A stretch of 40,402 nt of DNA from a virus: IMG/VR virus record IMGVR_UViG_3300042546_000377, positions 1-40,402 of that record. The stretch is one strand, 5' to 3'. Below are positions 32,152 to 38,590 of this stretch, piece by piece. Made by a program: the position numbers and the translations under genes. The stretch's first letter is position 1; the number at the start of each line of letters is the position of its first letter. The notes beneath the pieces are model-generated. The model was not told the origin of the DNA. It ran no database searches and saw only the letters and a list, made by a program, of their open reading frames with translations.

Positions 32152-32291
32152 TCAGAGAACTTGCTCACTCAATTCTCGCGCTTGCAGTCCTGCTTTGCAT
32201 CTTGATCGGAGCCGCGTTCCTGACGGGATGCGAGACGGCAAAATATGTTGAGTGCGTGGCACGAGACAATACCCGCAACCCCTGCAACTAG
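32148..32291 (+). CDS. Small lysis-cassette lipoprotein (47 aa)
   Basis: N-terminal hydrophobic segment (LAHSILALAVLLCILIGAAF) followed by a lipobox LTGC, so probably lipid-modified; the mature part is only about 20 residues (CETAKYVECVARDNTRNPCN). ATGA overlap with the endolysin. It could be an accessory lysis protein or a divergent outer-membrane spanin fragment, but a clear spanin pair lies downstream. Confidence 0.6.
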   Translation: MIRELAHSILALAVLLCILIGAAFLTGCETAKYVECVARDNTRNPCN

Positions 32292-32300
32292 GAGCAAAAT

Positions 32301-32474
32301 ATGTTGACCTCTTGGAAAACAACTATTCCCGGCATTCTGGCGCTTTTGGCTGTCGCCTGGAACGCTTGGCAGACCAAAACAATCAATATCGATGACGTCA
32401 TCGCCGCTCTGGTCGGCGTTGGTCTTGTCCAGGCGAAAGATTGGAATGTCACCGGCGGAAATAAAAGCCTGTGA
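32301..32474 (+). CDS. Probable holin (57 aa)
   Basis: Small membrane protein, TSWKTTIPGILALLAVAWNA followed by a loop, a second weakly hydrophobic stretch (DDVIAALVGVGLVQAKDWNV) and a polar end. TAGGAG lies upstream of its ATG. This WKTT..GI.ALL...W...GLV.AKD pattern is very common next to phage endolysins and is usually called holin-like. It ends in a TGATG overlap with the i-spanin gene. Confidence 0.65.
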   Translation: MLTSWKTTIPGILALLAVAWNAWQTKTINIDDVIAALVGVGLVQAKDWNVTGGNKSL

Positions 32475-32683
32475 TGACGATCCTGATCATCGGCTTGCTG
32501 GGCGCTTTTGGCGTGACCCTGTTTATTTTCGCTCTCTCCCTGGAGCGCGAGAAGGGTGTGCTTTCCGAGCGTCTGCGCAAGCTGGAGGAGCAGGCGGCGA
32601 TCGACAAGAAGCGCGCCGAGATCATTGCCCAGGCGAGGACAGATGATGAAACGATTGATCGCCTTAACGGCGGCACTTTTTAA
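32474..32683 (+). CDS. i-spanin (Rz-like, 69 aa)
   Basis: One N-terminal transmembrane segment (TILIIGLLGAFGVTLFIFAL) followed by a periplasmic coiled coil (LEREKGVLSERLRKLEEQAA ... ), the plan of inner-membrane spanins. The o-spanin lipoprotein gene begins inside its 3' end in another frame, the usual Rz/Rz1 arrangement. ATG at 32474 overlaps the holin stop. Joins inner and outer membranes at the final lysis step. Confidence 0.75.
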   Translation: MTILIIGLLGAFGVTLFIFALSLEREKGVLSERLRKLEEQAAIDKKRAEIIAQARTDDETIDRLNGGTF

Positions 32684-32855
32684 TCTCGCTGCCTGCCAAT
32701 CGACGGGGGGCGGCGGTTGCCCGCCCCTGGTCAATTATTCCGCCGACCAGATGAAGCGAGCCGCCGCTGAAATGCGAGCGCTCCATAAAGACGCCGAGCT
32801 GCGCCGCCTGGTTACTGACTATGGCAAATTCCGCGATGCTTGCAGGGTGAAATAA
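32646..32855 (+). CDS. o-spanin (Rz1-like lipoprotein, 69 aa)
   Basis: Outer-membrane lipoprotein: signal segment MKRLIALTAALFNLAAC with lipobox LAAC, then a short glycine/serine stretch and helical domain (YSADQMKRAAAEMRALHKDA). Overlaps the i-spanin gene by 38 bases in another frame. An ATG three bases upstream (32643) is also possible. Larger than minimal Rz1 proteins but the architecture is clear. Confidence 0.75.
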   Translation: MKRLIALTAALFNLAACQSTGGGGCPPLVNYSADQMKRAAAEMRALHKDAELRRLVTDYGKFRDACRVK

Positions 32856-33133
32856 TGGACGAAGAACCGACCGGCCACATTAGATGGGATTTCTCTTTAG
32901 GGAATATCGTGAACCTTGTGGCTTTGGCCGGCGCCGGCTTTATCGCCTGGGGGTCGATGACTGAACGATCTGACGCAACCCACCAGGGTCTGTCGCATCT
33001 GACGGTCGCGCAGAAAGACATCGAGACCCGTGTAAGAGATTTGGAAACTGGACAAGCCAGATCCGCAGAGAAGCTGGAAAGCATCTTAAAGTCTGTTGAG
33101 CGAATAGAGGCCGCAATAGAGAAGCGAAGATAG
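32855..33133 (+). CDS. Membrane-anchored coiled-coil protein (92 aa)
   Basis: Short soluble start (MDEEPTGHIRWDF), transmembrane segment (IVNLVALAGAGFIAWGSM) and a long C-terminal coiled coil (TRVRDLETGQARSAEKLESI...). Coupled to the o-spanin by TAATG. This plan is common at the end of alphaproteobacterial phage lysis cassettes; it may be an accessory holin or an envelope protein. No enzyme motif. Confidence 0.65.
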   Translation: MDEEPTGHIRWDFSLGNIVNLVALAGAGFIAWGSMTERSDATHQGLSHLTVAQKDIETRVRDLETGQARSAEKLESILKSVERIEAAIEKRR

Positions 33134-33150
33134 AAAGAGGGCCGTAGCCC

Positions 33151-33348
33151 TCAATCAGCTTTCGCGGCGCAATGCCCCTCATGGTTGAGGGGACAGAAAT
33201 ACCCGGCTGGAGGAAACTCTAGCCGGGCCTTTTTTGTTTCTGGCGGGTCGAGAAACGTATGAACGAGGGCCGCCACCCCGAGGATGACGACCAGCCCGAT
33301 CAGGAAGACGATCATCGCCGCCTCGAAGATTTCAAGGGCGGCTCTCAT
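33151..33348 (-). CDS. Small membrane protein next to attP (65 aa)
   Basis: Reverse-strand gene with a transmembrane segment (AAMIVFLIGLVVILGVAALV) followed by a short tail with cysteines/histidines (YFCPLNHEGHCAAKAD), possibly metal-binding. It starts inside the end of the upstream reverse gene (ATGA overlap). The 3' half carries the terminator of the opposing operon. Position beside attP suggests lysogenic cargo. Confidence 0.65.
   Translation of the reverse strand: MRAALEIFEAAMIVFLIGLVVILGVAALVHTFLDPPETKKARLEFPPAGYFCPLNHEGHCAAKAD
33202..33236 (+). terminator. Terminator of the rightward lysis operon
   Basis: CCCGGCT (33202-33208) pairs with AGCCGGG (33221-33227), followed by CCTTTTTTG. 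Two further small hairpins precede it (AGGGC-CGTA-GCCCT near 33138-33151 and CCCCTCA-TGG-TTGAGGGG at 33176-33193). It lies within the coding region of the reverse-strand 65-aa gene. Confidence 0.8.
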
Positions 33349-33665
33349 GCCGCCGCCTTACGCTTGGCCGGCTTCTCTTCGATCGTCTCCAGCTGATCCG
33401 AGATGATCTTGCTGAGCGCCTCGAGTTTAGGGTTGGCCGGCGCCTGCGTCTCAGAGACGAGGCCATAATGGTCGCCTGACTGCTGGGTCGGCGCCAGGGG
33501 AGCGAGATCCAGGTTCCAGGCGACGCCGAGCATGCGCTGGGTGTCGTCATAGATCCACGGCTTGTTGGCCCGGCCATCGAACACTTGCTGAGCGACGATC
33601 GAGTTAATGGCGACGGTCAGGCGCGAGATGGCGCGCTGGTCGTTGATGATAGCCTCAAAGCTCAT
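33345..33665 (-). CDS. Hypothetical cargo protein next to attP (106 aa)
   Basis: Unrecognised soluble protein. N-terminal helix (IINDQRAISRLTVAINSIVA), an aromatic centre (KPWIYDDTQRMLGVAWNLDL) and a lysine-rich C-terminus. AGGAGATG lies upstream of its ATG. With the 65-aa membrane protein it forms a two-gene reverse unit between the lysis genes and attP, where accessory genes are often carried. No clear promoter was found. Confidence 0.65.
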   Translation of the reverse strand: MSFEAIINDQRAISRLTVAINSIVAQQVFDGRANKPWIYDDTQRMLGVAWNLDLAPLAPTQQSGDHYGLVSETQAPANPKLEALSKIISDQLETIEEKPAKRKAAA

Positions 33666-33933
33666 TTTGACATCTCCTGGCCGCCCAGGGAGATGCGAAC
33701 CCTCACGCGCGGCGGGCGGCCAGCCGGGGGAGAGTTATTGGTGCCGGGCGATCCCCAGTGGCGGGCGCCGGTAATTTTTGAGCGAGAGAACAGGCGGCGA
33801 ACAATGTAGTGAATTTTGTGGGAGATCTGTCCCACAAAACTCCCACATGGCCCGTTTTGTTCTAGTTTTTGTTCTGGGGGTCTTGCCGAGGCGCTAGAGA
33901 AGCTGTAATGATTTCTGTGCTTTACAAAAGCGC
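33666..33933. other. Non-coding attP-proximal region
   Basis: No convincing gene. It contains CTGGCCGCC/GGCGGCCAG-type inverted repeats near the start of the cargo genes, and a perfect 10-base inverted repeat TTTTGTGGGA (33814-33823) / TCCCACAAAA (33830-33839). The latter includes integrase arm-site-like heptamers. It could also end integrase transcription. Confidence 0.6.
33817..33847. promoter_or_regulatory. Candidate integrase arm-type sites, left arm
   Basis: Heptamer TGTGGGA at 33817-33823, inverted at 33830-33836 and inverted again at 33841-33847. Two more direct copies lie at 34036-34042 and 34047-34053 on the other side of the att core, as expected of tyrosine-integrase arm sites. 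Confidence 0.5.
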
Positions 33934-33971
33934 GCGGGCGTAGTTCAGTGGTAGAACGACAGCTTCCCAAG
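33934..33971 (+). other. attP core: 5' half of a tRNA-Gly(CCC) gene
   Basis: Starts GCGGGCGTAGTTCAGTGG and continues through the D-arm to the anticodon loop CTTCCCAAG, then leaves the tRNA sequence (ATGCGC follows instead of the 3' half of the stem). This is the usual identity block of phages that integrate in a tRNA gene. The integrase gene ends 34 bases away. It keeps the 5' half, so integration would replace the front part of the host tRNA gene. Confidence 0.85.
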
Positions 33972-34004
33972 ATGCGCTTCCAGCAAGCATAGATCCCAGA
34001 CATA

Positions 34005-35093
34005 TCAATCATTTGCAGCCTTATCCTGCTTGTCCTGTGGGATGATTGTGGGAGACGCGGCTGCGTCCAGAGCGGCGCGCACGTCCTCGGCGGCGAGGTG
34101 GGCGTAGCGCTGGGTCGTCGTGATCCGCTTGTGGCCGAGAGCCTTGCTCGCCGCCATCAGGTTGCCTGTCTTGCGCACGACACGAGAGGCGGTCGTGTGC
34201 CGGATGTCATGCAGGCGCAGATCGGTGACGCCGGAATTTTTCCTGGCTCTCCAATAAGCGGTGGAGAGGGTGTCGGGGCAGATCGGAACGCGGGAGCCGA
34301 GCGGCGCGTTGGCGAACTCATGGCGTTTGACGACATAGGTAAAGACGCGGGTAGGGTGATTGCCCAGCTCGCCCTGAAGGATCGCCATAGCGGCCTTTGG
34401 CAGCGGGCGCCGATCGACCGTCCCGCCCTTGCCGCGAACCGTCATGGTGGCGGTGTTCATGTCCACGTCGTTCCAGACCAGGTTGCAGGCCTCGGCGCGC
34501 CGGATGCCGGTGGAGAGCAAGAACTTGATAATTGGCAGAAAGTCTTGCCGGAAAGCGGCGAACAGGCGCTGCTCCTCGTCGGCTGACATCTCGCGGACGC
34601 GCTCAGCGTCCTCTTTCAGGAGATGCTCACGCCAGTTAATCCGCTTCACCGGCTGCTCAAGGAACTCGGCGTAACGCAGGATCGCGCGCATTGGCTCGGT
34701 GACCGAGCGATTGACGGTGCCGGCGGTAACATCCTCAGCGCGGCGCTTGGCGACGAGCTGGGCCACGACCTGGTTGTCGATCGTGGCAAGCGCTCTTTTC
34801 GAGCCGATCTGCATGTTAAGCCATTTCAAAAAACGCACGACATCCTTGTGGTCTTTGCGATGCTGGCCCTTATGCTCCCACCAGGTGGTTGCGGCCATGC
34901 CAAACGTCCACGGGATCGTCCCGTTCAGCTGTTTCAGATACTCAGATTTCTCGGCTTTGATTTCCGCAAGCCGCCTTTCGGCTTTCCCCCGCTCATTTTC
35001 ATGTGTAGTTCCGTGAAATCGATGACCTTGAAGCCGGAAGTCGAAATGCCAGACGTCTCCACGCTTGATGAGGCCTGTGATTTTGGCTGGCAT
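34005..35093 (-). CDS. int: Tyrosine integrase (362 aa)
   Basis: Site-specific recombinase for integration and excision. It has an N-terminal arm-binding domain (RGDVWHFDFRLQGHRFHGTT), a core-binding helical domain (about 60-160) and a catalytic domain with R198 in STGIRRAEACNL, H295-x-x-R298 in LHDIRHTTAS, H321 in ALGHKRITTT and nucleophile Y330 in QRYAHL. All active residues are present. It lies next to the tRNA-Gly-type att core. The 5' end overlaps the HTH gene by 160 bases. Confidence 0.93.
   Translation of the reverse strand: MPAKITGLIKRGDVWHFDFRLQGHRFHGTTHENERGKAERRLAEIKAEKSEYLKQLNGTIPWTFGMAATTWWEHKGQHRKDHKDVVRFLKWLNMQIGSKRALATIDNQVVAQLVAKRRAEDVTAGTVNRSVTEPMRAILRYAEFLEQPVKRINWREHLLKEDAERVREMSADEEQRLFAAFRQDFLPIIKFLLSTGIRRAEACNLVWNDVDMNTATMTVRGKGGTVDRRPLPKAAMAILQGELGNHPTRVFTYVVKRHEFANAPLGSRVPICPDTLSTAYWRARKNSGVTDLRLHDIRHTTASRVVRKTGNLMAASKALGHKRITTTQRYAHLAAEDVRAALDAAASPTIIPQDKQDKAAND
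34036..34053. promoter_or_regulatory. Candidate integrase arm-type sites, right arm
   Basis: Two direct TGTGGGA heptamers, 11 bases apart, inside the end of the integrase gene and on the opposite side of the att core from three more copies. Confidence 0.5.
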
Positions 35094-35284
35094 AGTGTGA
35101 TCCTCCCCGAAATAAACGCATCAATGTCGGCGGGCCTGAACCTGTAAGCCGGGCGGGTCTTATTGCCGACATTCACGAAAGGGATTTTCCCTTCCTTGAT
35201 TATCTTCCGCATCTGACGGCTGCATATGCCGAGGATGCCGGACGCCTCTTCCAGGTTCATCAATTTAGCCATAGCTTCCGCCAT
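34934..35284 (-). CDS. HTH (MerR/excisionase-like) protein (116 aa)
   Basis: Small DNA-binding protein with NLEEASGILGICSRQMRKII followed by KEGKIPFVNVGNKTRPAYRF and DIDAF, the HTH_17 pattern of excisionases. Just upstream of the integrase gene, it is a likely recombination directionality factor. The last ~53 codons overlap the integrase start in another frame. AAGGA lies upstream of the ATG; a second ATG is four codons in. Confidence 0.8.
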   Translation of the reverse strand: MAEAMAKLMNLEEASGILGICSRQMRKIIKEGKIPFVNVGNKTRPAYRFRPADIDAFISGRITLCQPKSQASSSVETSGISTSGFKVIDFTELHMKMSGGKPKGGLRKSKPRNLSI

Positions 35285-35320
35285 CGCAGTATTCCTTTTA
35301 CCCTTGCTGATACTTTAGTG

Positions 35321-35629
35321 TCAATGCCCGTCCTTTTTATTGACCGGCGTCATAAAATCATTGATGTCCACGACGTTGTTTTCCTTTATCTCGCCGCTGA
35401 CGACGATCGCTTGGAAAACCTCCTCGGTCGCTTCTTCCAGAAAATCGATCACATCTTCCACATCGTAGCCCCTAGCAGAGCAGTTGGCGGCGATGAGCAG
35501 GGCGAAGGCGTTGACCACGTCTTGGCCCTTTGACGATCCGATGGCGGCGCCGATTTTCTCATAGAGCGCGAAAGCAGGCTTGAGCCGGTCTCGCTGCTCC
35601 TTGCTCAACATAAAAACGACGCCATTCAT
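35321..35629 (-). CDS. Hypothetical leftward-operon protein (102 aa)
   Basis: Soluble mainly helical protein (LSKEQRDRLKPAFALYEKIG; VVNAFALLIAANCSARGYDV; DVIDFLEEATEEVFQAIVVS). Its start overlaps the HNH stop (ATGA). Predicted cytoplasmic; no DNA-binding or catalytic motif recognised. Conserved place between HNH genes and integration genes suggests early expression. Confidence 0.65.
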   Translation of the reverse strand: MNGVVFMLSKEQRDRLKPAFALYEKIGAAIGSSKGQDVVNAFALLIAANCSARGYDVEDVIDFLEEATEEVFQAIVVSGEIKENNVVDINDFMTPVNKKDGH

Positions 35630-36003
35630 TCGTATAGGCTCCTCGGCGGCAGCTTTTGTTTTTCTATGCGCGCTTGTTTTTCAGCTCTCGGGAAGCCTCT
35701 GGACTGGATCTTTTTTCCGCTCGTCTCAATGCCAATCGCCCGCATTTTGATACGTTTCGCGCGAGCGATTGCCTTAACGTCCTCAATCGTTTTTTCTCTT
35801 GCGCAAGCCTCGTGGACTGGCCGGAGGTTTTCATCGACCTCATTCGTTCCGCCCAAGCCAAGCGGTCGCATGTGTTCGACGACCCAGCGCTTGCCCTTAA
35901 TCTCCATGCCACAAAGAGCGCACGTCCCTTTGTGCTTCTCGAATAGCTTGAGCCGCTGAGAAGGCGTAAGTCTCTTTCGTTCGGTCGTTCCGACATCAGT
36001 CAT
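35626..36003 (-). CDS. HNH nuclease, non-homing type (125 aa)
   Basis: HNH protein with a zinc-ribbon-like CALCG and a second cysteine in HEACAREK. Core KGTCALCGMEIKGKRWVVEH, then MRPLGLGGTNEVDENLRPVH gives the EH, N and H residues. The basic C-terminus (RAKRIKMRAIG, RAEKQARIEKQK) can bind DNA. Such proteins often occur as phage early or packaging-linked nucleases rather than mobile genes. ATGA overlaps on both sides. Confidence 0.8.
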   Translation of the reverse strand: MTDVGTTERKRLTPSQRLKLFEKHKGTCALCGMEIKGKRWVVEHMRPLGLGGTNEVDENLRPVHEACAREKTIEDVKAIARAKRIKMRAIGIETSGKKIQSRGFPRAEKQARIEKQKLPPRSLYE

Positions 36004-36491
36004 CTAGCCCTTGCGAACTCGCCATTATGCTTTGATGCAAAATCCACATAAGCTGCATGAGCTGCTTCTGCAGTTTCATATTGGCCTAGATGATAGTTCC
36101 GGCCTCTTATCCGTATTCGTCCAACCCATTTGTTGCGCCGCGTCTCATAAAATACGCCCTTGAACCCAGATTTATTTGCTTTCGACAATCTGGAATTTGC
36201 GCAATTTTGGGACTGCGTGCATGATCTTAAATTTGACCATCTATTGTCAGATCGATCGCCATTGGCATGGTCAACATTTCCAACCGGCGCTGTTCCGGTC
36301 ATGTAGATGAATGCCAATCTATGGGCGCCGTAAACTTTCCCATTAATCTTGATCGCGACATAACCGTTGTGTGTTGGCGTCCCGGCAGCGTCGCCAGATT
36401 TAATCTGACCACGTCTGTCAGTAAGCCACACAAACCGGCCCGCACCAGGATCGTAATAAAGTACGGCCTTTAGGCCTGTTTGAGTAATCAT
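36000..36491 (-). CDS. Homing HNH endonuclease with AP2-like domain (163 aa)
   Basis: Similar in plan to the HNH gene in front of the large terminase: LKAVLYYDPGAGRFVW, GAHRLAFIYMTGTAPVGNVD followed by HANGDRSDNRWSNLRSCTQS, and an AP2-like C-terminus (SGFKGVFYETRRNKWVGRIR...). ATGA overlaps at both ends show insertion between NinB and the other HNH gene. Selfish gene; likely target is this gene junction. Confidence 0.88.
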   Translation of the reverse strand: MITQTGLKAVLYYDPGAGRFVWLTDRRGQIKSGDAAGTPTHNGYVAIKINGKVYGAHRLAFIYMTGTAPVGNVDHANGDRSDNRWSNLRSCTQSQNCANSRLSKANKSGFKGVFYETRRNKWVGRIRIRGRNYHLGQYETAEAAHAAYVDFASKHNGEFARAR

Positions 36492-36880
36492 TCGCCTGTC
36501 TCTTGCAAATGCGAAAACCTGACATTTTTCTGCTGACCAAAGGCGTTCGCAAGATCGAGCAAATTACTAAACTCTTCTTTGCTCAAATCTGAGGTTCTCA
36601 GCCCAAGAGGGACATAACCACCATCTATTCCAGGGATGACGCGGGCCTTTCTCAACGCCGATGTCAGCATATCTTTCCAGTCTGCTGGGCTGAGCTTTTC
36701 ATCATACCAAACCACCTGACGGCTGATGTCGGTCAGCATGCTCCAGAGCAAATCGTTCTGCGGCAGAGAACGGCGCGGCGCCTTAAACTCCAGGCGGGTG
36801 CCGGGTGGAGCCTTCTCCACCCAGCTGCTGGCCCGTTGCCGGTCGTCCTTAGTCCGCAAAGTCATCATTGCTCTGGTCAC
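36488..36880 (-). CDS. ninB: NinB-like recombination protein (130 aa)
   Basis: Related to lambda NinB/Orf, a mediator that loads annealing proteins on SSB-coated DNA. Motifs: APRRSLPQNDLLWSMLTDIS (the family RS..QN..LW..L), W...LSPADWKDML..A, and a C-terminal TSDLSKEEFSNLLDLANAFG. GTG start at 36880 with GGAGAG upstream. It works with the ERF and SSB-like proteins upstream in the operon. Confidence 0.85.
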   Translation of the reverse strand: MTRAMMTLRTKDDRQRASSWVEKAPPGTRLEFKAPRRSLPQNDLLWSMLTDISRQVVWYDEKLSPADWKDMLTSALRKARVIPGIDGGYVPLGLRTSDLSKEEFSNLLDLANAFGQQKNVRFSHLQETGE

Positions 36881-36913
36881 GTCATTACTCTCCGAAATGC
36901 ATGCGCCTGTTGC

Positions 36914-37174
36914 CTAAAATGGCACGGTGTCGTCCAGCTCCTGAGACAAAGGGCGGCTCGTCTGATGGCCCTCCGAGCGCTGTTTGGTTTTCGGCTTCAC
37001 GCGGAACGAGAGAAATGTGCCTCCGGTCTTGCTGCTTTTCTTGATCCAGGCGTCGCAGAAATAATCGGCGCCATTGGCGTCGTAGAACGAGCCGGTGTAA
37101 TCCGGGTGCTTGTCCTCGGTCTTGCGATCGTTTTTGAACAGAACGCCGGTGTTCGAATTGTCATAGTCGCTCAT
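36914..37174 (-). CDS. Possible phage single-strand-binding protein (86 aa)
   Basis: Small protein with a beta-rich OB-like N-terminal part (NTGVLFKNDRKTEDKHPDYT; ADYFCDAWIKKSSKTGGTFL) followed by a basic/polar linker and an acidic, SSB-style tip LDDTVPF. Similar tips (DDDIPF) bind partner proteins in bacterial SSB. It starts on the ERF stop. The DUF736-like OB fold is inferred from pattern; the SSB role from the tip and neighbours. Confidence 0.6.
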   Translation of the reverse strand: MSDYDNSNTGVLFKNDRKTEDKHPDYTGSFYDANGADYFCDAWIKKSSKTGGTFLSFRVKPKTKQRSEGHQTSRPLSQELDDTVPF

Positions 37175-37827
37175 TACGCAGCCTTTCCTTTGATTGTGGC
37201 CTGTTGATCACGGTAAGCATCTTGAAGAACGACGACGTCCGCTTTGTGCATGCGCTCGCGCAGCTTTGCGGTCTTCTCGATCCAAGTCAGCATCGCGTCT
37301 GTTGATGTGCAGAGAGACAAGCTGGCAAGCAGAGTGTCGCGCTCACGGGCGCTATCAGCCACCGCCATTAGCTCAACAGGAGCCGGCTTTGCTTTTGCGG
37401 GGATAGCCTGCTTGTTTGACTGACTGTCGCCGTCAGCGTCTTCCTCGCCGGTCGGGATCTTGAACAGCTGACGCATGAAATATTTTTCGGCGAACGACTG
37501 CGCCGCCGCGTAGGCCTGCGGGCCGTTAGCCAGGACGCCCTGAGAGCGGGTGACGGGGCCGTATTGCTTGCCGCTTTTGTGGTAGATGTAGAAATCAAAC
37601 GAGACGTTGAGCCATTTGCCGTCGCTCTCAGCCGAGCGCTCGTTCATCATCAGGATCAGGCCGGCGTCTGCTAGCAGCGGCCCCATGTCCTCGTAGAACT
37701 TGTCGATGCTCACATATTTGTAGCCGCCGTGTTTATTGACATGCTCTTTGACAGCCTTTTTCACCGCAGAGCAGACATCAACAACCGGGCCGGCAATTTC
37801 CGGCGGCATGGTCAAAATCGCTTCCAT
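37174..37827 (-). CDS. erf: ERF-family single-strand annealing protein (217 aa)
   Basis: Recombinase that anneals complementary single strands, as P22 Erf. The family core is present: YKYVSIDKFYEDMGPLLADA, then LILMMNERSAESDGKWLNVS, TRSQGVLANGPQAYAAAQSF and AEKYFMRQLFKIPTGEEDAD. The C-terminal half is a flexible linker and helical tail. ATG at 37827 overlaps the previous stop (TAATG); the longer frame from 37842 is less likely. It forms a recombination cassette with YqaJ exonuclease, SSB-like protein and NinB. Confidence 0.88.
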   Translation of the reverse strand: MEAILTMPPEIAGPVVDVCSAVKKAVKEHVNKHGGYKYVSIDKFYEDMGPLLADAGLILMMNERSAESDGKWLNVSFDFYIYHKSGKQYGPVTRSQGVLANGPQAYAAAQSFAEKYFMRQLFKIPTGEEDADGDSQSNKQAIPAKAKPAPVELMAVADSARERDTLLASLSLCTSTDAMLTWIEKTAKLRERMHKADVVVLQDAYRDQQATIKGKAA

Positions 37828-38087
37828 TACATATCCCTCCAAACACGAATACCGCCATCAACTTTGCGCGAACTGAAATAGCGTTTTTCTTTGCCAAGCC
37901 GTTGCAGCCTAAAATTCAATGAGTGCGTCTGCATATAAAATGCACTACGAAATCCATTGATGTTTGCGATGTCAGCTGAAGGAACAAAAAAACTGTCACC
38001 GCTTTCCATTTCAGCTAATGGAAAATCGTATTTCTTGGATCGAGGCTGTCTTTCTCGAAAAATGTTTTTCTCGATTGCGTATGTCAT
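37827..38087 (-). CDS. Hypothetical recombination-operon protein (86 aa)
   Basis: Unrecognised basic protein with FPLAEMESGDSFFVPSADIA, then RSAFYMQTHSLNFRLQRLGK and a C-terminal beta end (VDGGIRVWRDM). The MESGDSFFVP...I pattern occurs in small phage and plasmid proteins of unknown role. Located between the YqaJ C-terminal part and ERF, overlapping both neighbours by 1-4 bases. Confidence 0.65.
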   Translation of the reverse strand: MTYAIEKNIFRERQPRSKKYDFPLAEMESGDSFFVPSADIANINGFRSAFYMQTHSLNFRLQRLGKEKRYFSSRKVDGGIRVWRDM

Positions 38088-38590
38088 TTGCCCTTGTCCT
38101 CCGAAATGGTGATCGAGCCGCTCTTGCTGCGCTTGGCGCGAATGCCGGCGCCGTAAGCCTCAATGACGTCGTCCTCGATAAGCTCTTTGAGATCTGCAGC
38201 CGCTTGGGTGAAAACCTTCGCGTAGCCTCGATTGCGCAGCCACAGGCTCGCATTGCTGGCCCAGCTGTTCGATTGGCTCATATCGACCTTGCGAATAGCC
38301 TCGACGGGAGCCGGAATGCTGACGGCTACAGGCGGCTCGCCGGTCTGGACGCATTCCCAGAACTTGCGCTCAGCCTCGACAAGCTGCGCCTGGTAGATCG
38401 GCTCGGCGACGATCTCAAAAACCACCCATTTGGCGTTGCCAAAAAAGACCGACAGATATGCCTTCTCGGCGCCGGTCACATACATGCAATGCTGCACTTG
38501 CGGGAAATAACGAGCCTTGATCTCATCCTCTCTTGCGAACGCAGTAACGTGCTTGGCCTCGAAAATGGCTTTAGGCATCGGTCTCTCCAT
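38084..38590 (-). CDS. YqaJ-type exonuclease, C-terminal part (168 aa)
   Basis: Second part of a lambda-type exonuclease. It begins with PKAIFEAKHVTAF, carrying the catalytic E-x-K, and continues QVQHCMYVTGAEKAYLSVFF and FEIVAEPIYQAQLVEAERKF. The N-terminal part with the catalytic Asp is a separate frame that overlaps by 20 bases. Starts available are ATG at 38590 or at 38578; the latter overlaps the stop of the first part and would allow re-initiation. One extra base relative to an uninterrupted gene would explain the split. Confidence 0.8.
   Translation of the reverse strand: MERPMPKAIFEAKHVTAFAREDEIKARYFPQVQHCMYVTGAEKAYLSVFFGNAKWVVFEIVAEPIYQAQLVEAERKFWECVQTGEPPVAVSIPAPVEAIRKVDMSQSNSWASNASLWLRNRGYAKVFTQAAADLKELIEDDVIEAYGAGIRAKRSKSGSITISEDKGK

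Noticed and set aside
33934-34005. Complete tRNA-Gly gene
   Set aside because: Sequence leaves the tRNA consensus right after the anticodon loop; no 3' half or T-arm follows.
33662-34012. Reverse 116-aa frame across the att region
   Set aside because: It reads through the tRNA-Gly segment and inverted repeats and has no protein-like pattern.
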